The notes beneath the pieces were generated by a model. The model saw nothing but the letters and a program-made list of their open reading frames with translations, did not search any database and was not told the origin of the DNA. A stretch of 64,000 bases of DNA from Paraburkholderia sabiae (GTDB taxonomy: Bacteria > Pseudomonadota > Gammaproteobacteria > Burkholderiales > Burkholderiaceae): positions 1,922,001 to 1,986,000 of the forward strand of contig NZ_CP125296.1 of assembly GCF_030412785.1 (NCBI RefSeq). Reading direction: 5' to 3'. Of the stretch, positions 25,361 to 34,248 are shown in pieces (position 1 is the first letter of the stretch; the number at the start of each line of letters is the position of its first letter). A program made the position numbers and the translations under genes.

Positions 25361-26827
25361 CTAGCGCTTGAAATGCGGCGGCACGTTGCCGTCGACGTTG
25401 ACCCACACCGAGCGCGCTTCCGTGTAATCGTGCATCGCCTCGTAGCCCATTTCGCGTCCATAGCCCGACTGTCCGACGCCGCCGAACGGGCTGCCCGGAT
25501 TCACGCGCTTGTAGCAGTTGATCCAGCACATGCCCGCGTGAATCTGTGCCGCCGTGCGATGCGCGCGCGACAGATCGCGCGTCCACAAGCCGCTGCCGAG
25601 ACCATAATCGGTGCCATTCGCGATCTGCAGCGCTTCTTCATCGCTGCCGAAACGCAGCACCGTGACGAACGGCCCGAACACTTCTTCCTGCGCGATGCGG
25701 TCCTGCGGCGTCTTCGCTTCGACGACCGTGGGCCTTACATAGTAGCCGTTCGCGAGCGACGCATCCTGCGGCGACGTGCCGCCCGTCAGCACGCGTCCGC
25801 CCTGCTCACGAGCGACGTCGACATAGGCCTTCACACGCTCAAGATGCTGCAGCGACGTGAGCGGTCCCATTTCCGTTTCAGGATCGAGCGGATTGCCGAC
25901 GCGGATCGATGCAGCTAGCGCGACGAAGCGTTCGAGGAACTGATCGGCGATGCGCTCGTGAAGAATCAGCCGCGAGCCCGCGATGCACGCCTGCCCCTGG
26001 TTGTGGAAGATCGCCCATGCCGCGCCGTTGATCGCGGCATCGAGATCGGCGTCTTCGAACACGATGTTTGCACCCTTGCCTCCGAGTTCGAGTTGCACGC
26101 GCTTCAGATTGCCTTGCGATGCTTCGACAATACGCCGTCCCGTCGCCGTCGAACCCGTGAACGCGATCTTGCCGACGCCGGTATGTTCTGCAAGCCGCTG
26201 GCCCGCCGTGTTGCCATAACCCGGCACGATATTGACGACGCCGTCAGGAAAGCCCACTTCGGCCATCAGTTCGACGATGCGCAGCGTAGAAAGCGGCGTG
26301 ATCTCCGACGGCTTCAGCACGACGGTATTTCCCGCCGCGAGCGCCGGGCCCATTTTCCAGCTGGTGAACATCAGCGGGAAATTCCAAGGCACGATCTGTC
26401 CGACGACGCCGATCGGCGCGCGCTGCACGTAGTTGAGAAAACCCGTTTCGACGGGAATCACCGAGCCTTGCAACTTGTCCGCCATGCCGCCGAAATAGCG
26501 GAAGCATGCGGCCGTGCGCGGCACGTCGAGCGAACGCGAATCGCGAATCGGATGACCTGTATCGAGCGATTCGAGTTGCGCGAGTTCTTCCGCATTCGCT
26601 TCGATGGCATCGGCGAGACGCAGCAGCAAACGCCCGCGATCGGCAGCGGCCATACCCGACCATTTGGGAAACGCCCGCGTCGCGGCGGCGACGGCGAGAT
26701 CGACATCGACGGCAGTCGCCGCGGCGATCTTCGTGATCAACGAGCCGTCGTGCGGATTGAGCACGTCGATCGTGCCGCCTTCTGCGGCGTCGACGAAACG
26801 GCCGTCGATAAAGAGTTGGTTTTGCAT
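25361..26827 (-). CDS. pnpE: 4-Hydroxymuconic semialdehyde dehydrogenase
   Basis: This 488-aa NAD(P)-dependent aldehyde dehydrogenase has the catalytic Cys at about 281 (GQACIAG) and the general-base Glu at about 247 (QLELGGKGAN). FTGSTATGRRI and PWNFPLMF mark the cofactor site. In this operon its expected substrate is the ring-cleavage product of hydroquinone, giving maleylacetate. AAGGA lies 6 nt before the chosen ATG; six upstream codons are open. By sequence alone it could be a general betaine-type ALDH; the specificity comes from context. Confidence 0.85.
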   Translation of the reverse strand: MQNQLFIDGRFVDAAEGGTIDVLNPHDGSLITKIAAATAVDVDLAVAAATRAFPKWSGMAAADRGRLLLRLADAIEANAEELAQLESLDTGHPIRDSRSLDVPRTAACFRYFGGMADKLQGSVIPVETGFLNYVQRAPIGVVGQIVPWNFPLMFTSWKMGPALAAGNTVVLKPSEITPLSTLRIVELMAEVGFPDGVVNIVPGYGNTAGQRLAEHTGVGKIAFTGSTATGRRIVEASQGNLKRVQLELGGKGANIVFEDADLDAAINGAAWAIFHNQGQACIAGSRLILHERIADQFLERFVALAASIRVGNPLDPETEMGPLTSLQHLERVKAYVDVAREQGGRVLTGGTSPQDASLANGYYVRPTVVEAKTPQDRIAQEEVFGPFVTVLRFGSDEEALQIANGTDYGLGSGLWTRDLSRAHRTAAQIHAGMCWINCYKRVNPGSPFGGVGQSGYGREMGYEAMHDYTEARSVWVNVDGNVPPHFKR

Positions 26828-26862
26828 GAGAGATCCTTGATTCAAAGCTGGCGCGTCACTAC

Positions 26863-27882
26863 TCAGAAGTCGACGGGATACGGTTTCAGTTCGCCGCTTT
26901 CATAACGTTTCGGCAGATTCGGTGTCGCGTTCTCCCACACGAGCAGCATCGAGCGCTTGGTCGAATAGCCTTGATGGCGGATGTCGGCCGGCATCGCGCA
27001 GATGTCGCCTGCGCGCATCGTGATGCGGGCGCGCGGCGCACCCGTGTTCTTGTCGCCGATGTCCCAGACGATTTCATCCGACAGCTGCAAGAACCATTCG
27101 ACGCGGTCGTTGCCGTGGAAGACGGGCAGGATGTACTCCTCGGTGGTCGGACAGAACAGGCTCTGACCGCACACCGACGTCACGGACGGATTCCACGTCA
27201 CGTCAGAGCGCGACAGATACTTGAACAGGTTGAACGCATGCAATTGCCCTTCGAAACCGGGCTCGACGTGCACTTCGGGCTCGTCTTGCGATACATCGGC
27301 GAATGCGCGGTTGATGGGCACATCGTCGCGCAGCGGTGAATCGCCTTCGAGTCCCGGCATACGGCGCGTCGCGATGCGCGTGCGTTCGATGGCGGCGTCG
27401 TTGTCGCCATGCTTGCGGCCGAATGCCGTGCCCGTTTCTTCGGGTGCAGCGAACGGATCGAAGCCTTCGTTGGTCCAGTCGTGCAGGATCGCCTTGAAGG
27501 TCGCCATGATGGTCGGCGTTTCGAAGGTCTCCATGTAGTCGACGCCCGCTTCCTTCATGATGCCGTTGAACGAGCCCGCGTAAATGTCGACTTTGCCGTA
27601 GTGATTGCGCGTGCCGAATACGTGATCGAAATTCACCCAGCCGTAGAAGAATCCCCACGCGACATCGCGCATCATCGCGCGCAGGAAGGCGTCGGCGGGC
27701 ACGGCGTGCGTGCGCGTCTGCCCTTTCGCGGGCCAGTTGATCTTGACGAAGTACTCGTCGCGCAAAAATTCGAATGCGCCGAGCGTGAAGCGCCTGTAGC
27801 CGGTGACGGGATCGGGTTCGCTGGCCTTGACGGTGTCGGCGGCGAAACCGGCGGAATGATCGAGCGTGTCGAGCGTTGCCAT
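26863..27882 (-). CDS. pnpD: Hydroquinone 1,2-dioxygenase large subunit
   Basis: This 339-aa protein matches by size and order the about 38-kDa subunit of the two-component Fe(II) hydroquinone dioxygenases (HapD, PnpD). The cupin-like C-terminal half carries EEYILPVFHGNDRVEWFLQL and AGDICAMPADIRHQGYSTKR, with His and Glu suited to metal binding. AGGAG precedes the ATG at 27882. With the small subunit 32 bp upstream it would open hydroquinone to 4-hydroxymuconic semialdehyde. Confidence 0.85.
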   Translation of the reverse strand: MATLDTLDHSAGFAADTVKASEPDPVTGYRRFTLGAFEFLRDEYFVKINWPAKGQTRTHAVPADAFLRAMMRDVAWGFFYGWVNFDHVFGTRNHYGKVDIYAGSFNGIMKEAGVDYMETFETPTIMATFKAILHDWTNEGFDPFAAPEETGTAFGRKHGDNDAAIERTRIATRRMPGLEGDSPLRDDVPINRAFADVSQDEPEVHVEPGFEGQLHAFNLFKYLSRSDVTWNPSVTSVCGQSLFCPTTEEYILPVFHGNDRVEWFLQLSDEIVWDIGDKNTGAPRARITMRAGDICAMPADIRHQGYSTKRSMLLVWENATPNLPKRYESGELKPYPVDF

Positions 27883-27914
27883 GTCGTGTCTCCTGATGTT
27901 TATTTGGGGGGGCG

Positions 27915-28418
27915 TCAGTGCAGGCAGATGTCCGCCCACTTCTCGACCGAGAGCTTGCCGAGCATCGTTTGCACGAGCGCCACGCCGGGCTTCTGCGCGC
28001 TGAAGCGATACGCGCAGCCGGCAGGCAGCAACGCCTGATGGCCACGGCGCAGCACGACATGTCCCATCGCACGGCCTGCTTGCTGCTCGCCGGCATTCGA
28101 CGCGTACATGGAACCCGACACGTTCTGCGGCGGCGTATCGAGCTTGATGAAGTCGATGCGTGTTTCGCCGTCCATCAGGATCGCGAACTCGTCGTGCGAA
28201 CTCGCGAACCAGCGCGACTGCCCTTCCATGCGCAGCACTTCGATCACGTATTCGAGGTTCTTGCCTGCTACGACTTTCTCGTAGGGCGCGGATGTGGATG
28301 CGACTTCGAAGATGTTGGAGAACACGTAGTGGCGCGCGGAGCCACTCGTGATTTCGATTTCGCCCTTGCGGTAGCCGTCGAGCGAACCGAAGAAGGTGTG
28401 ATACGACGTGTCGGTCAT
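27915..28418 (-). CDS. pnpC: Hydroquinone 1,2-dioxygenase small subunit
   Basis: This 167-aa protein corresponds in size and position to the about 18-kDa subunit of hydroquinone dioxygenase (HapC, PnpC). It has a cupin-like pattern (SHDEFAILMDGETRIDFIKL, GHVVLRRGHQALLPAGCAYRF). GGAG lies 6 nt before the ATG at 28418. It is the first gene of the seven-gene operon, 106 bp after the regulator, with an operator motif in that gap. Confidence 0.85.
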   Translation of the reverse strand: MTDTSYHTFFGSLDGYRKGEIEITSGSARHYVFSNIFEVASTSAPYEKVVAGKNLEYVIEVLRMEGQSRWFASSHDEFAILMDGETRIDFIKLDTPPQNVSGSMYASNAGEQQAGRAMGHVVLRRGHQALLPAGCAYRFSAQKPGVALVQTMLGKLSVEKWADICLH

Positions 28419-28501
28419 TGCTGTCTCCATAGTTCCAACAAGTGGTTGATTTGAACTTTAGGAGCGCAGCGGCACGTCAACAACCGGCACCGCACCGATT
28501 A

Positions 28502-28525
28502 CGGCATTTGCGATTCGCGAATAAT
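28502..28525 (-). promoter_or_regulatory. LysR-type operator, hydroquinone operon
   Basis: A 24-bp motif with core ATTTGC-N5-GCGAAT fits the LysR T-N11-A rule as ATT-N11-AAT. It begins 84 bp upstream of the first structural gene and touches the stop of the regulator. A copy differing at three of 24 positions lies upstream of the MFS gene (30963-30986), in the same orientation relative to its gene. Confidence 0.72.
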
Positions 28526-29454
28526 CAGCGAATCCAGCCGCGTTCGATCAGCGGCGTGTCCCACGACGGCTCAGGCCCGAGCCAGTCGGCGAGAAATTCG
28601 ACCAGTGCCTTCACCTTGAGCGCCTGGCGCTGCGTCGCGGGATACACGGCCGCGAAGTTCAGCGGCGAGAGCGCGTAATCGGAAAGGAGCGGGACGAGCG
28701 TGCCGTCGAGCAGCGCAGCGCTCGCGACGAGCGTCGGCAGGCACACCACGCCGCCGCCCGTCAGCGCATAGTCGCGCAGCAGGTGCACGGAGTTCGAACG
28801 GATCATGCCGGGCAATTCCATCTCGACGACCTCGTCGCCGCGCGTCATCGTCCAGCGGTTTCGCGATGGATAGCCCGAATAGAGCGCCGTGGTGTGCTGC
28901 AGCAAATCGCGTGGATGCTGCGGCGCGCCATACTCGTTCACATAGGAAGGCGCGGCGCAGAAGAGCCGCCGCACGGGAAAAAGACGCCGTTCGATCAGCG
29001 ATTCGGAGATGGGCGGGAAGATCTGAAACGCGACATCGAAGCCTTCTTCGATGGGATCGACCACGCGGTCGTTGACGATCACATCGAGCTGAATGCCGGG
29101 ATAGCGCCGGTTGAACTCCGCCAGCGACGCGCCGAAGTGTCCGAGCGCGAAGCCTGGCAGCATCTGGATGCGCAGCCTGCCCGTCGGCGTGGCGCGCAGT
29201 TCGCGCATCTGATCGGTCAGTTCGTTGACGCGCCCGACCACTTCCGCGCATTCACGATAAAACGCTTCGCCGACTTCGGAGAGCCGCACGTGACGCGTGC
29301 TGCGATGAAAGAGCGGCGCATCGACGAACTTCTCCAGTTGCTGGATGCGGTTCGTCACGACCGAACTGGTCACGCCGAGTTGCCGTGCGGCCTCGGCGAA
29401 GCTGCTGGTCTCCGCGACCCGCACGAAGGCTTCGATGCTCAGAAAACGATCCAT
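28525..29454 (-). CDS. LysR-type regulator of hydroquinone catabolism
   Basis: This 309-aa protein has a winged HTH at residues 1-60 (FVRVAETSSFAEAARQLGVT) and a periplasmic-binding-protein-like effector domain at about 90-295. The start was taken at 29454 with AAGGA 6 nt upstream; the longer open frame is unsupported. It lies between the MFS gene and the dioxygenase operon on the same strand. The paired operators flanking it suggest it controls both. Likely inducers are hydroquinone or a precursor. Confidence 0.9.
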   Translation of the reverse strand: MDRFLSIEAFVRVAETSSFAEAARQLGVTSSVVTNRIQQLEKFVDAPLFHRSTRHVRLSEVGEAFYRECAEVVGRVNELTDQMRELRATPTGRLRIQMLPGFALGHFGASLAEFNRRYPGIQLDVIVNDRVVDPIEEGFDVAFQIFPPISESLIERRLFPVRRLFCAAPSYVNEYGAPQHPRDLLQHTTALYSGYPSRNRWTMTRGDEVVEMELPGMIRSNSVHLLRDYALTGGGVVCLPTLVASAALLDGTLVPLLSDYALSPLNFAAVYPATQRQALKVKALVEFLADWLGPEPSWDTPLIERGWIR

Positions 29455-29473
29455 GCTGCGTCCTTGTCCCCGT

Positions 29474-29503
29474 CTCCAGCACGTCAGTGTATACGTGCTG
29501 GAG
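29474..29503. promoter_or_regulatory. Perfect 11-bp inverted repeat upstream of lysR
   Basis: CTCCAGCACGT and ACGTGCTGGAG flank an 8-nt loop, 20 bp upstream of the regulator ATG and 37 bp after the MFS stop. No T-tract follows on either strand. It may be an operator for autoregulation or an RNA hairpin ending or processing the transporter transcript. Confidence 0.6.
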
Positions 29504-29540
29504 CGCAGATCGGTGCGCGCGGCATCGAAGGAAACTGCCG

Positions 29541-30821
29541 TTATTCGGGTTGTTCGACGGCAGGGAAACGGGCGGACTCGTCGACGGACGATGCACTGCG
29601 ACGGCGCACTTTGGCGGGCGCTGTCTCTTCGAGCAGCAGGCTCACGCCGACGCCGAGAATCACCGCGCAGATGGGCAGCCACAGGATGTTCTGAATGCCG
29701 AAGTGCGTCGCGACGAAACCGGCGAGCGCAGGCGCAATGCCGCCGCCGAAAATCTCGCCCGCGCCGACCACGATGCCGATCGCCGTCGACACCATGCCGA
29801 CGGGCGCCGCCTCCGTCGCGATAGGCCCGGACAGCAGCGACACGAGACCCAGCGTGAAGAACGACGCGACGAACAGCACCGCGAACAGCGCGACCGGTTG
29901 CGCGCCGAGGCCGCGGAACACGTACAGCATCACCGCCGTGCCGACAAAGCCGACGATGCTCGCAAGACGCCGCCCGACAAGATCGGACAGCCCCGGCAAA
30001 CCGAACTGCCCGACAAAGCCACCAAAGCCGATCGCCGATACGACGACACCCATGCGTTGAGTGTCGAGCGACAGATAGTCGGTCAGATAGAGCGGCAGCA
30101 TCGCGCCGAGCACGAACACGCCCGTCATCGCGCAGAACAGCGCGACCATTGCGACGCGAATGTTGCGGCTTTTCAGCACGTCGCGCCAGTTGCCATTCAT
30201 CTTGTGCGTGGGCGTCTGCGTGATTTCGACGGATGAGTCAGGCTTGGGCTCGCGAATCACGCGATACATCAGCAGACCGAGAATCAGCCCGGGAATCGAC
30301 ACGAGCGCGAACACCCAGCGCCAGCTCATTACGCCGAGCAGTTGCGTCGCGATGATCGGCGACAGCGCCAGCCCGAACAGCGCAAAACCGCTTTGCTGCA
30401 AGCCGAGATTGAAGCCGCGCCGTTTCGGATGCGAAGCGTCGGCGGTCGCAGCGAAGCTGGTGGGACAGAACGAGCCCTCGGCCACGCCCATCAGCGCGCG
30501 AATGCCCATTAGCGCGGCCAGCCCGCCCGCCACGCCCGAGAAACCCGACAGCAGCGAGAACGCGATGATCGCGGGAATCAGCACCTTGCGACGGCCGATC
30601 TTGTCGGAGATGCCGCCCATCAGCGCCGCGAACACGCCCCACGACAGCCCGAGTATGCCGATGCAGTTGCCCACATCTTGCGCATTCAGATGCAGGTCTT
30701 TCATGATCGACGGAAAAAGCGGTGCGATTAGCCACCGGTCAAGCCCTACGAGGCCGAAGCCAAGCGCGAGCAGCGTCACGGCTTTCCATTCGTAGGACAC
30801 GTCCCACTGATTCGGTTTCAT
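29541..30821 (-). CDS. MFS transporter, probably for an aromatic substrate
   Basis: This 426-aa, 12-span transporter has the MFS motif GGISDKIGRRKVLIP between spans 2 and 3 and a repeat of it (DLVGRRLASIVG) in the second half. LGLVGLDRWLIAPLFPSIMK in span 1 resembles aromatic-acid and anion:proton symporters. GGAG precedes the ATG at 30821; a start six codons earlier has no ribosome-binding site. The shared operator upstream ties it to hydroquinone catabolism. Confidence 0.87.
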   Translation of the reverse strand: MKPNQWDVSYEWKAVTLLALGFGLVGLDRWLIAPLFPSIMKDLHLNAQDVGNCIGILGLSWGVFAALMGGISDKIGRRKVLIPAIIAFSLLSGFSGVAGGLAALMGIRALMGVAEGSFCPTSFAATADASHPKRRGFNLGLQQSGFALFGLALSPIIATQLLGVMSWRWVFALVSIPGLILGLLMYRVIREPKPDSSVEITQTPTHKMNGNWRDVLKSRNIRVAMVALFCAMTGVFVLGAMLPLYLTDYLSLDTQRMGVVVSAIGFGGFVGQFGLPGLSDLVGRRLASIVGFVGTAVMLYVFRGLGAQPVALFAVLFVASFFTLGLVSLLSGPIATEAAPVGMVSTAIGIVVGAGEIFGGGIAPALAGFVATHFGIQNILWLPICAVILGVGVSLLLEETAPAKVRRRSASSVDESARFPAVEQPE

Positions 30822-30962
30822 CTCTGTCTCCAATGTCATATTCGAGCCGGCGTGCGTTGTGCGTCGCAACGTCGGCTCGATGCTTCGACGTGCGGGCGCG
30901 CCACCGGTTTGACGGAGAGTGGCCCAAGCCGGGACGAACTGGAATGGGGATGTCGGCGAATG

Positions 30963-30986
30963 CGGCATTCGCGAATTGCGAATAAT
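30963..30986 (-). promoter_or_regulatory. LysR-type operator, MFS transporter
   Basis: The core is the perfect palindrome ATTCGC-N5-GCGAAT, matching T-N11-A. It lies 142-165 bp upstream of the chosen transporter start and matches the motif at 28502-28525 at 21 of 24 positions. Confidence 0.72.
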
Positions 30987-31008
30987 GGGGCGTATAGCGC
31001 GGGCTAAT

Positions 31009-32781
31009 TCAATCGGCCAGTTTCACCCGGCTCTGATTGGCAATCGACTCGAACCGCTCATAACTGCGCAGCTTGTCGAAGCAGGCATCGAAGCGCAGCG
31101 AGAGCACGATCGGGTCGCGTCTTTTGCGTGCCGAATCGAGCGCGGCAATACTTGTCGGGTAATCACCGATCGCCACGGTCAGCAATGCGCGATCGGCAAC
31201 CGTGATCTGCGCTTCTTTCAACAAGCGCGAAGCACTGGCGGGACGGCCCAGCCACGCCTCAAGCTCAGCGGGAACGATGCGGTGCGCGAGGTTATTGCTC
31301 GCATGGTTCGAGATGTCCTCGAGCAGCGCTGCGGCTTTATCGCGTTCCCCGCACAACACATACGCAAGGCCGAGATATCGCAAGACGTCGAGATTCGGCT
31401 TGCGTGTCTCGCGATCTTCGAACATCGCGATCAGCGCATCGTAGCGTCGCGCGAGAAAAAGCGTGCGGGCGATGGCCGTTCTGACCGACTGCGCGAACGG
31501 ATCGAGGGCAGCCGCCTTGTGCAATTGACGCAGCGCTTCGTCAAAGCGCCCGTCGTATGAGAACAGGATGCCTTGCAGGTAGTTCGCACGCGTTACATCG
31601 CCCGCAGCGAGCGCCGCGCGCAGATGCGTCGACGCCTTTGCCCAGTTCCAGCGCAGCCAGCCATGCACGCCCGCAGCCGCACAATGACCTTCCGACGAGT
31701 TGGAATCGATCGCGTGAACGCGCTCTGCCGCCGGCTTCGCGGCTTCCCAGGCCGCTTCGTGTTCGAGCGCGCCAAGCCGGAACAGCTCGACGTGACAATC
31801 GGCAAGCGCCGACCAGAGTTGCGTGCAGGTCGGCGCCCTGCCGACCGCCGCCGTCATCGTGCGTATCGCGGCGACCATTGCGGGCGCCGTCTGTCCGTCG
31901 ATCGCCTGACGCGCGCGCATCGAAAGGCCGATCGATCGCACGGCCGTGATGCTGGGCGACACGTGCATCGCGCGTGCAAGCGAATAGTCCAGCCTGCAAC
32001 GGCTCGCGATGGTCGTCGCAATCCGCTCGGGTCCATCCTCGATGTTCTGTGCGCTCATGTCGAACCGATCCGACCACACGACGAAGCCAGTCGCGTCGTA
32101 CATTTCCGCCGTCACGCGATAGCTGCTGCCCGCGCGCCGCACGGTTCCGTGCAGAAAGACATGAATACCGCTGCCGTTCGGAATCGCCGCGCGTTCCATC
32201 GCGCCATCGAATGCCGCCGGTACGGCATGGCGCGCAGCGACGCGATATCCTGGCGAATGGCTCATCAGGTACGTCAGTTCTTCCGTTAGCCCGGCGACGA
32301 AATCGGCCGTATGCGCGCATTCCGTCACGCATCTGAAGGGCAGAATCGCGAGCGCCGCGCCTTCGCCGTCGTGGTAAAGCGCGGCCGTCTTCTGCTGCAC
32401 GGGCGAATCGGCTGGTTCGGATGTACTGGAAGTCTCGCTGAAAACGACGAACGTCGGCGCATACGAGCCGCTCTGAAACGCGATGCGCACATTCGCGGCG
32501 GCGCCCGCCGTTTCATAGTACTGGTTCAGTTTCGAACGCAGACGGCGGGCTTCGACGCGCACGACGGAATCCACGCGCGGATCGTAGTCGCCAGTCCGGT
32601 CGTACACGTTCGTGCCGATCAGGTATTCCTTGAGAAGATGACCTCGACCGTTCAGTACTTCATCGACGGTAAAGCGCAAAAAGCGCACGAGGCGCGCGGA
32701 ATTCGCAAAGAGCCGGCTTCGGGCGATCCGGTCGAGTTCTTCGTTGATACCTTGTACGTTTTCGTCTATTGCTAAAGTCAT
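31009..32781 (-). CDS. TPR-containing regulator or adaptor with TolB-like middle domain
   Basis: The 590-aa protein has an N-terminal domain (about 10-95: RLFANSARLVRFLRFTVDEV, LLKEYLIGTNVYDR, DPRVDSVVRVEARRLRSKL) common in proteins that replace the DNA-binding part of CadC/adenylate-cyclase-like TPR regulators. A TolB-like region follows (about 140-260: LAILPFRC..., HVFLHGTVRRAGSSYRV), then tetratricopeptide repeats (about 330-560). There is no signal sequence. Its target is unknown. It starts at 32781; upstream in-frame codons are not supported. Confidence 0.72.
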   Translation of the reverse strand: MTLAIDENVQGINEELDRIARSRLFANSARLVRFLRFTVDEVLNGRGHLLKEYLIGTNVYDRTGDYDPRVDSVVRVEARRLRSKLNQYYETAGAAANVRIAFQSGSYAPTFVVFSETSSTSEPADSPVQQKTAALYHDGEGAALAILPFRCVTECAHTADFVAGLTEELTYLMSHSPGYRVAARHAVPAAFDGAMERAAIPNGSGIHVFLHGTVRRAGSSYRVTAEMYDATGFVVWSDRFDMSAQNIEDGPERIATTIASRCRLDYSLARAMHVSPSITAVRSIGLSMRARQAIDGQTAPAMVAAIRTMTAAVGRAPTCTQLWSALADCHVELFRLGALEHEAAWEAAKPAAERVHAIDSNSSEGHCAAAGVHGWLRWNWAKASTHLRAALAAGDVTRANYLQGILFSYDGRFDEALRQLHKAAALDPFAQSVRTAIARTLFLARRYDALIAMFEDRETRKPNLDVLRYLGLAYVLCGERDKAAALLEDISNHASNNLAHRIVPAELEAWLGRPASASRLLKEAQITVADRALLTVAIGDYPTSIAALDSARKRRDPIVLSLRFDACFDKLRSYERFESIANQSRVKLAD

Positions 32782-32946
32782 CGAACTACCTGTGTGGCCG
32801 TCGCTCTCGTTCGCCACGTATGTATATGCACGTACGCGGGTATCGCTGTTGCAGGAAAGCGCCCGCTTGAACTGAAGTGGCGTCGAGATGCACAGTCTGC
32901 AACTCATAGAAATTCAACGCCACCGCATATCATCGGGCATTTCGGC

Positions 32947-34185
32947 TTATAGATTGATAAGCGTTTGGTCAACAGTCTGCTGGGTCTTGATCGATTGGGA
33001 ATTAGCCTGGTAATCGCGCTGGGCGGTAATGAGGTTGACCAGCTCGCTCGTCAGATCGACATTGGACTCCTCGACGGCCCCGCCCTGCAGCTGACCGTGA
33101 TTCGTCGAACCGGGAACGGCAACCTGAGGGACGCCGGCCTCGACCGTCTGTCCATAAAGATTGTTGCCCAGATTCGTGAGCCCGTTCGGATTGGCGAAAT
33201 TCGCGAGCACCACCTGACCGAGCGCGCGACTCTGGCGGTTCGTGAACACGCCGGTGATCACGCCGTCCGGGCCGACCGAATAGCGTTCCAGCTCACCCGC
33301 AGGCGCACCGTCGATATTCGGCGGGCTCGTCACACCCGTCGACTGCCCGTACTGCGTCGTCCCGCTCAGATCGAGCGTCAACGGTTGCGTGGTAGCGCCG
33401 CCGTCGGCGCCGTTGGGGATGGTGAATGCGAAGCTCATCGGGTTAGGCGACGTGACATTGCCGCCGGTGTCGAAGGTTATCGTGCCGAGACTGCCGTTTG
33501 CGCTCGGGCCCACGGGAGTCGGCGGCGTACCCGACGTGCCATACGCAGTCCACGAACCGACAGAATTCTTGACGAAATAGATGTTGACCAGCTGCGTTCC
33601 GCCGAGCGAGTCGTAGACGGGCATGGTTGTCAAGCCGGTGTAGCTCTGCGGGTCCGTTGGCGAGAACGGCGTCGTTTTCGGCAGCGGGTCTTGCGAATTG
33701 AGATTGAACGACAAGCCGATATTCCTGGTCACCGTCGGTGCTATGTCGGTGGTCGGAATAGTAAGCGGCACGACCTGGCCCGGATTGATCACGCCGTTTG
33801 CGTCCGCCGCATAGCCCATCAGATGCAGGCCGTCCGCGTTGACGATCGAGCCGTCGCGGGCCATGAAGAACTGGCCGTTGCGCGAATACACCGTAGCGCC
33901 GTTCTGCGACAACTCGAAGAAACCGTTGCCGTTGATCGCGACGTCGAGATCGCGATTCGTCGAGGTAATCGAGCCTTCCGTGAAATCCTGCGCGACGGTC
34001 GAGACCCGCACGCCGATGCCGACCTGATTGGCCACGGCCGTCGTCATTGCGCTCGCATACATATCGGCGAATTCCGCCTGTGCCGATTTGAAGCCGACGG
34101 TGCTCGCGTTGGCGATGTTGTTGGAGATGACATCCAGATCTTTGGATGCGCCAGCCAGTCCGCTTAGGGCCGTTGCATAGCTCAT
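32947..34185 (-). CDS. flgE: Flagellar hook protein FlgE, orphan copy
   Basis: This 412-aa protein has the rod/hook N-terminus LSGLAGASKDLDVISNNIAN, the FlgE block RDLDVAINGNGFFEL, and the C-terminal coiled coil VNLITAQRDYQANSQSIKTQ, so the export and polymerisation ends are intact. AAGGA lies 6 nt before the ATG. No other flagellar structural gene is in the window, so it is outside a flagellar cluster and is probably a second copy. It may be co-transcribed with the hypothetical gene 63 bp upstream. Confidence 0.93.
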   Translation of the reverse strand: MSYATALSGLAGASKDLDVISNNIANASTVGFKSAQAEFADMYASAMTTAVANQVGIGVRVSTVAQDFTEGSITSTNRDLDVAINGNGFFELSQNGATVYSRNGQFFMARDGSIVNADGLHLMGYAADANGVINPGQVVPLTIPTTDIAPTVTRNIGLSFNLNSQDPLPKTTPFSPTDPQSYTGLTTMPVYDSLGGTQLVNIYFVKNSVGSWTAYGTSGTPPTPVGPSANGSLGTITFDTGGNVTSPNPMSFAFTIPNGADGGATTQPLTLDLSGTTQYGQSTGVTSPPNIDGAPAGELERYSVGPDGVITGVFTNRQSRALGQVVLANFANPNGLTNLGNNLYGQTVEAGVPQVAVPGSTNHGQLQGGAVEESNVDLTSELVNLITAQRDYQANSQSIKTQQTVDQTLINL

Positions 34186-34248
34186 TGTTTATCCTTTGGG
34201 GTGGAGTAGAGAGAACATTGCTGCGTCAAGACTTCATGCTGTTCACCG

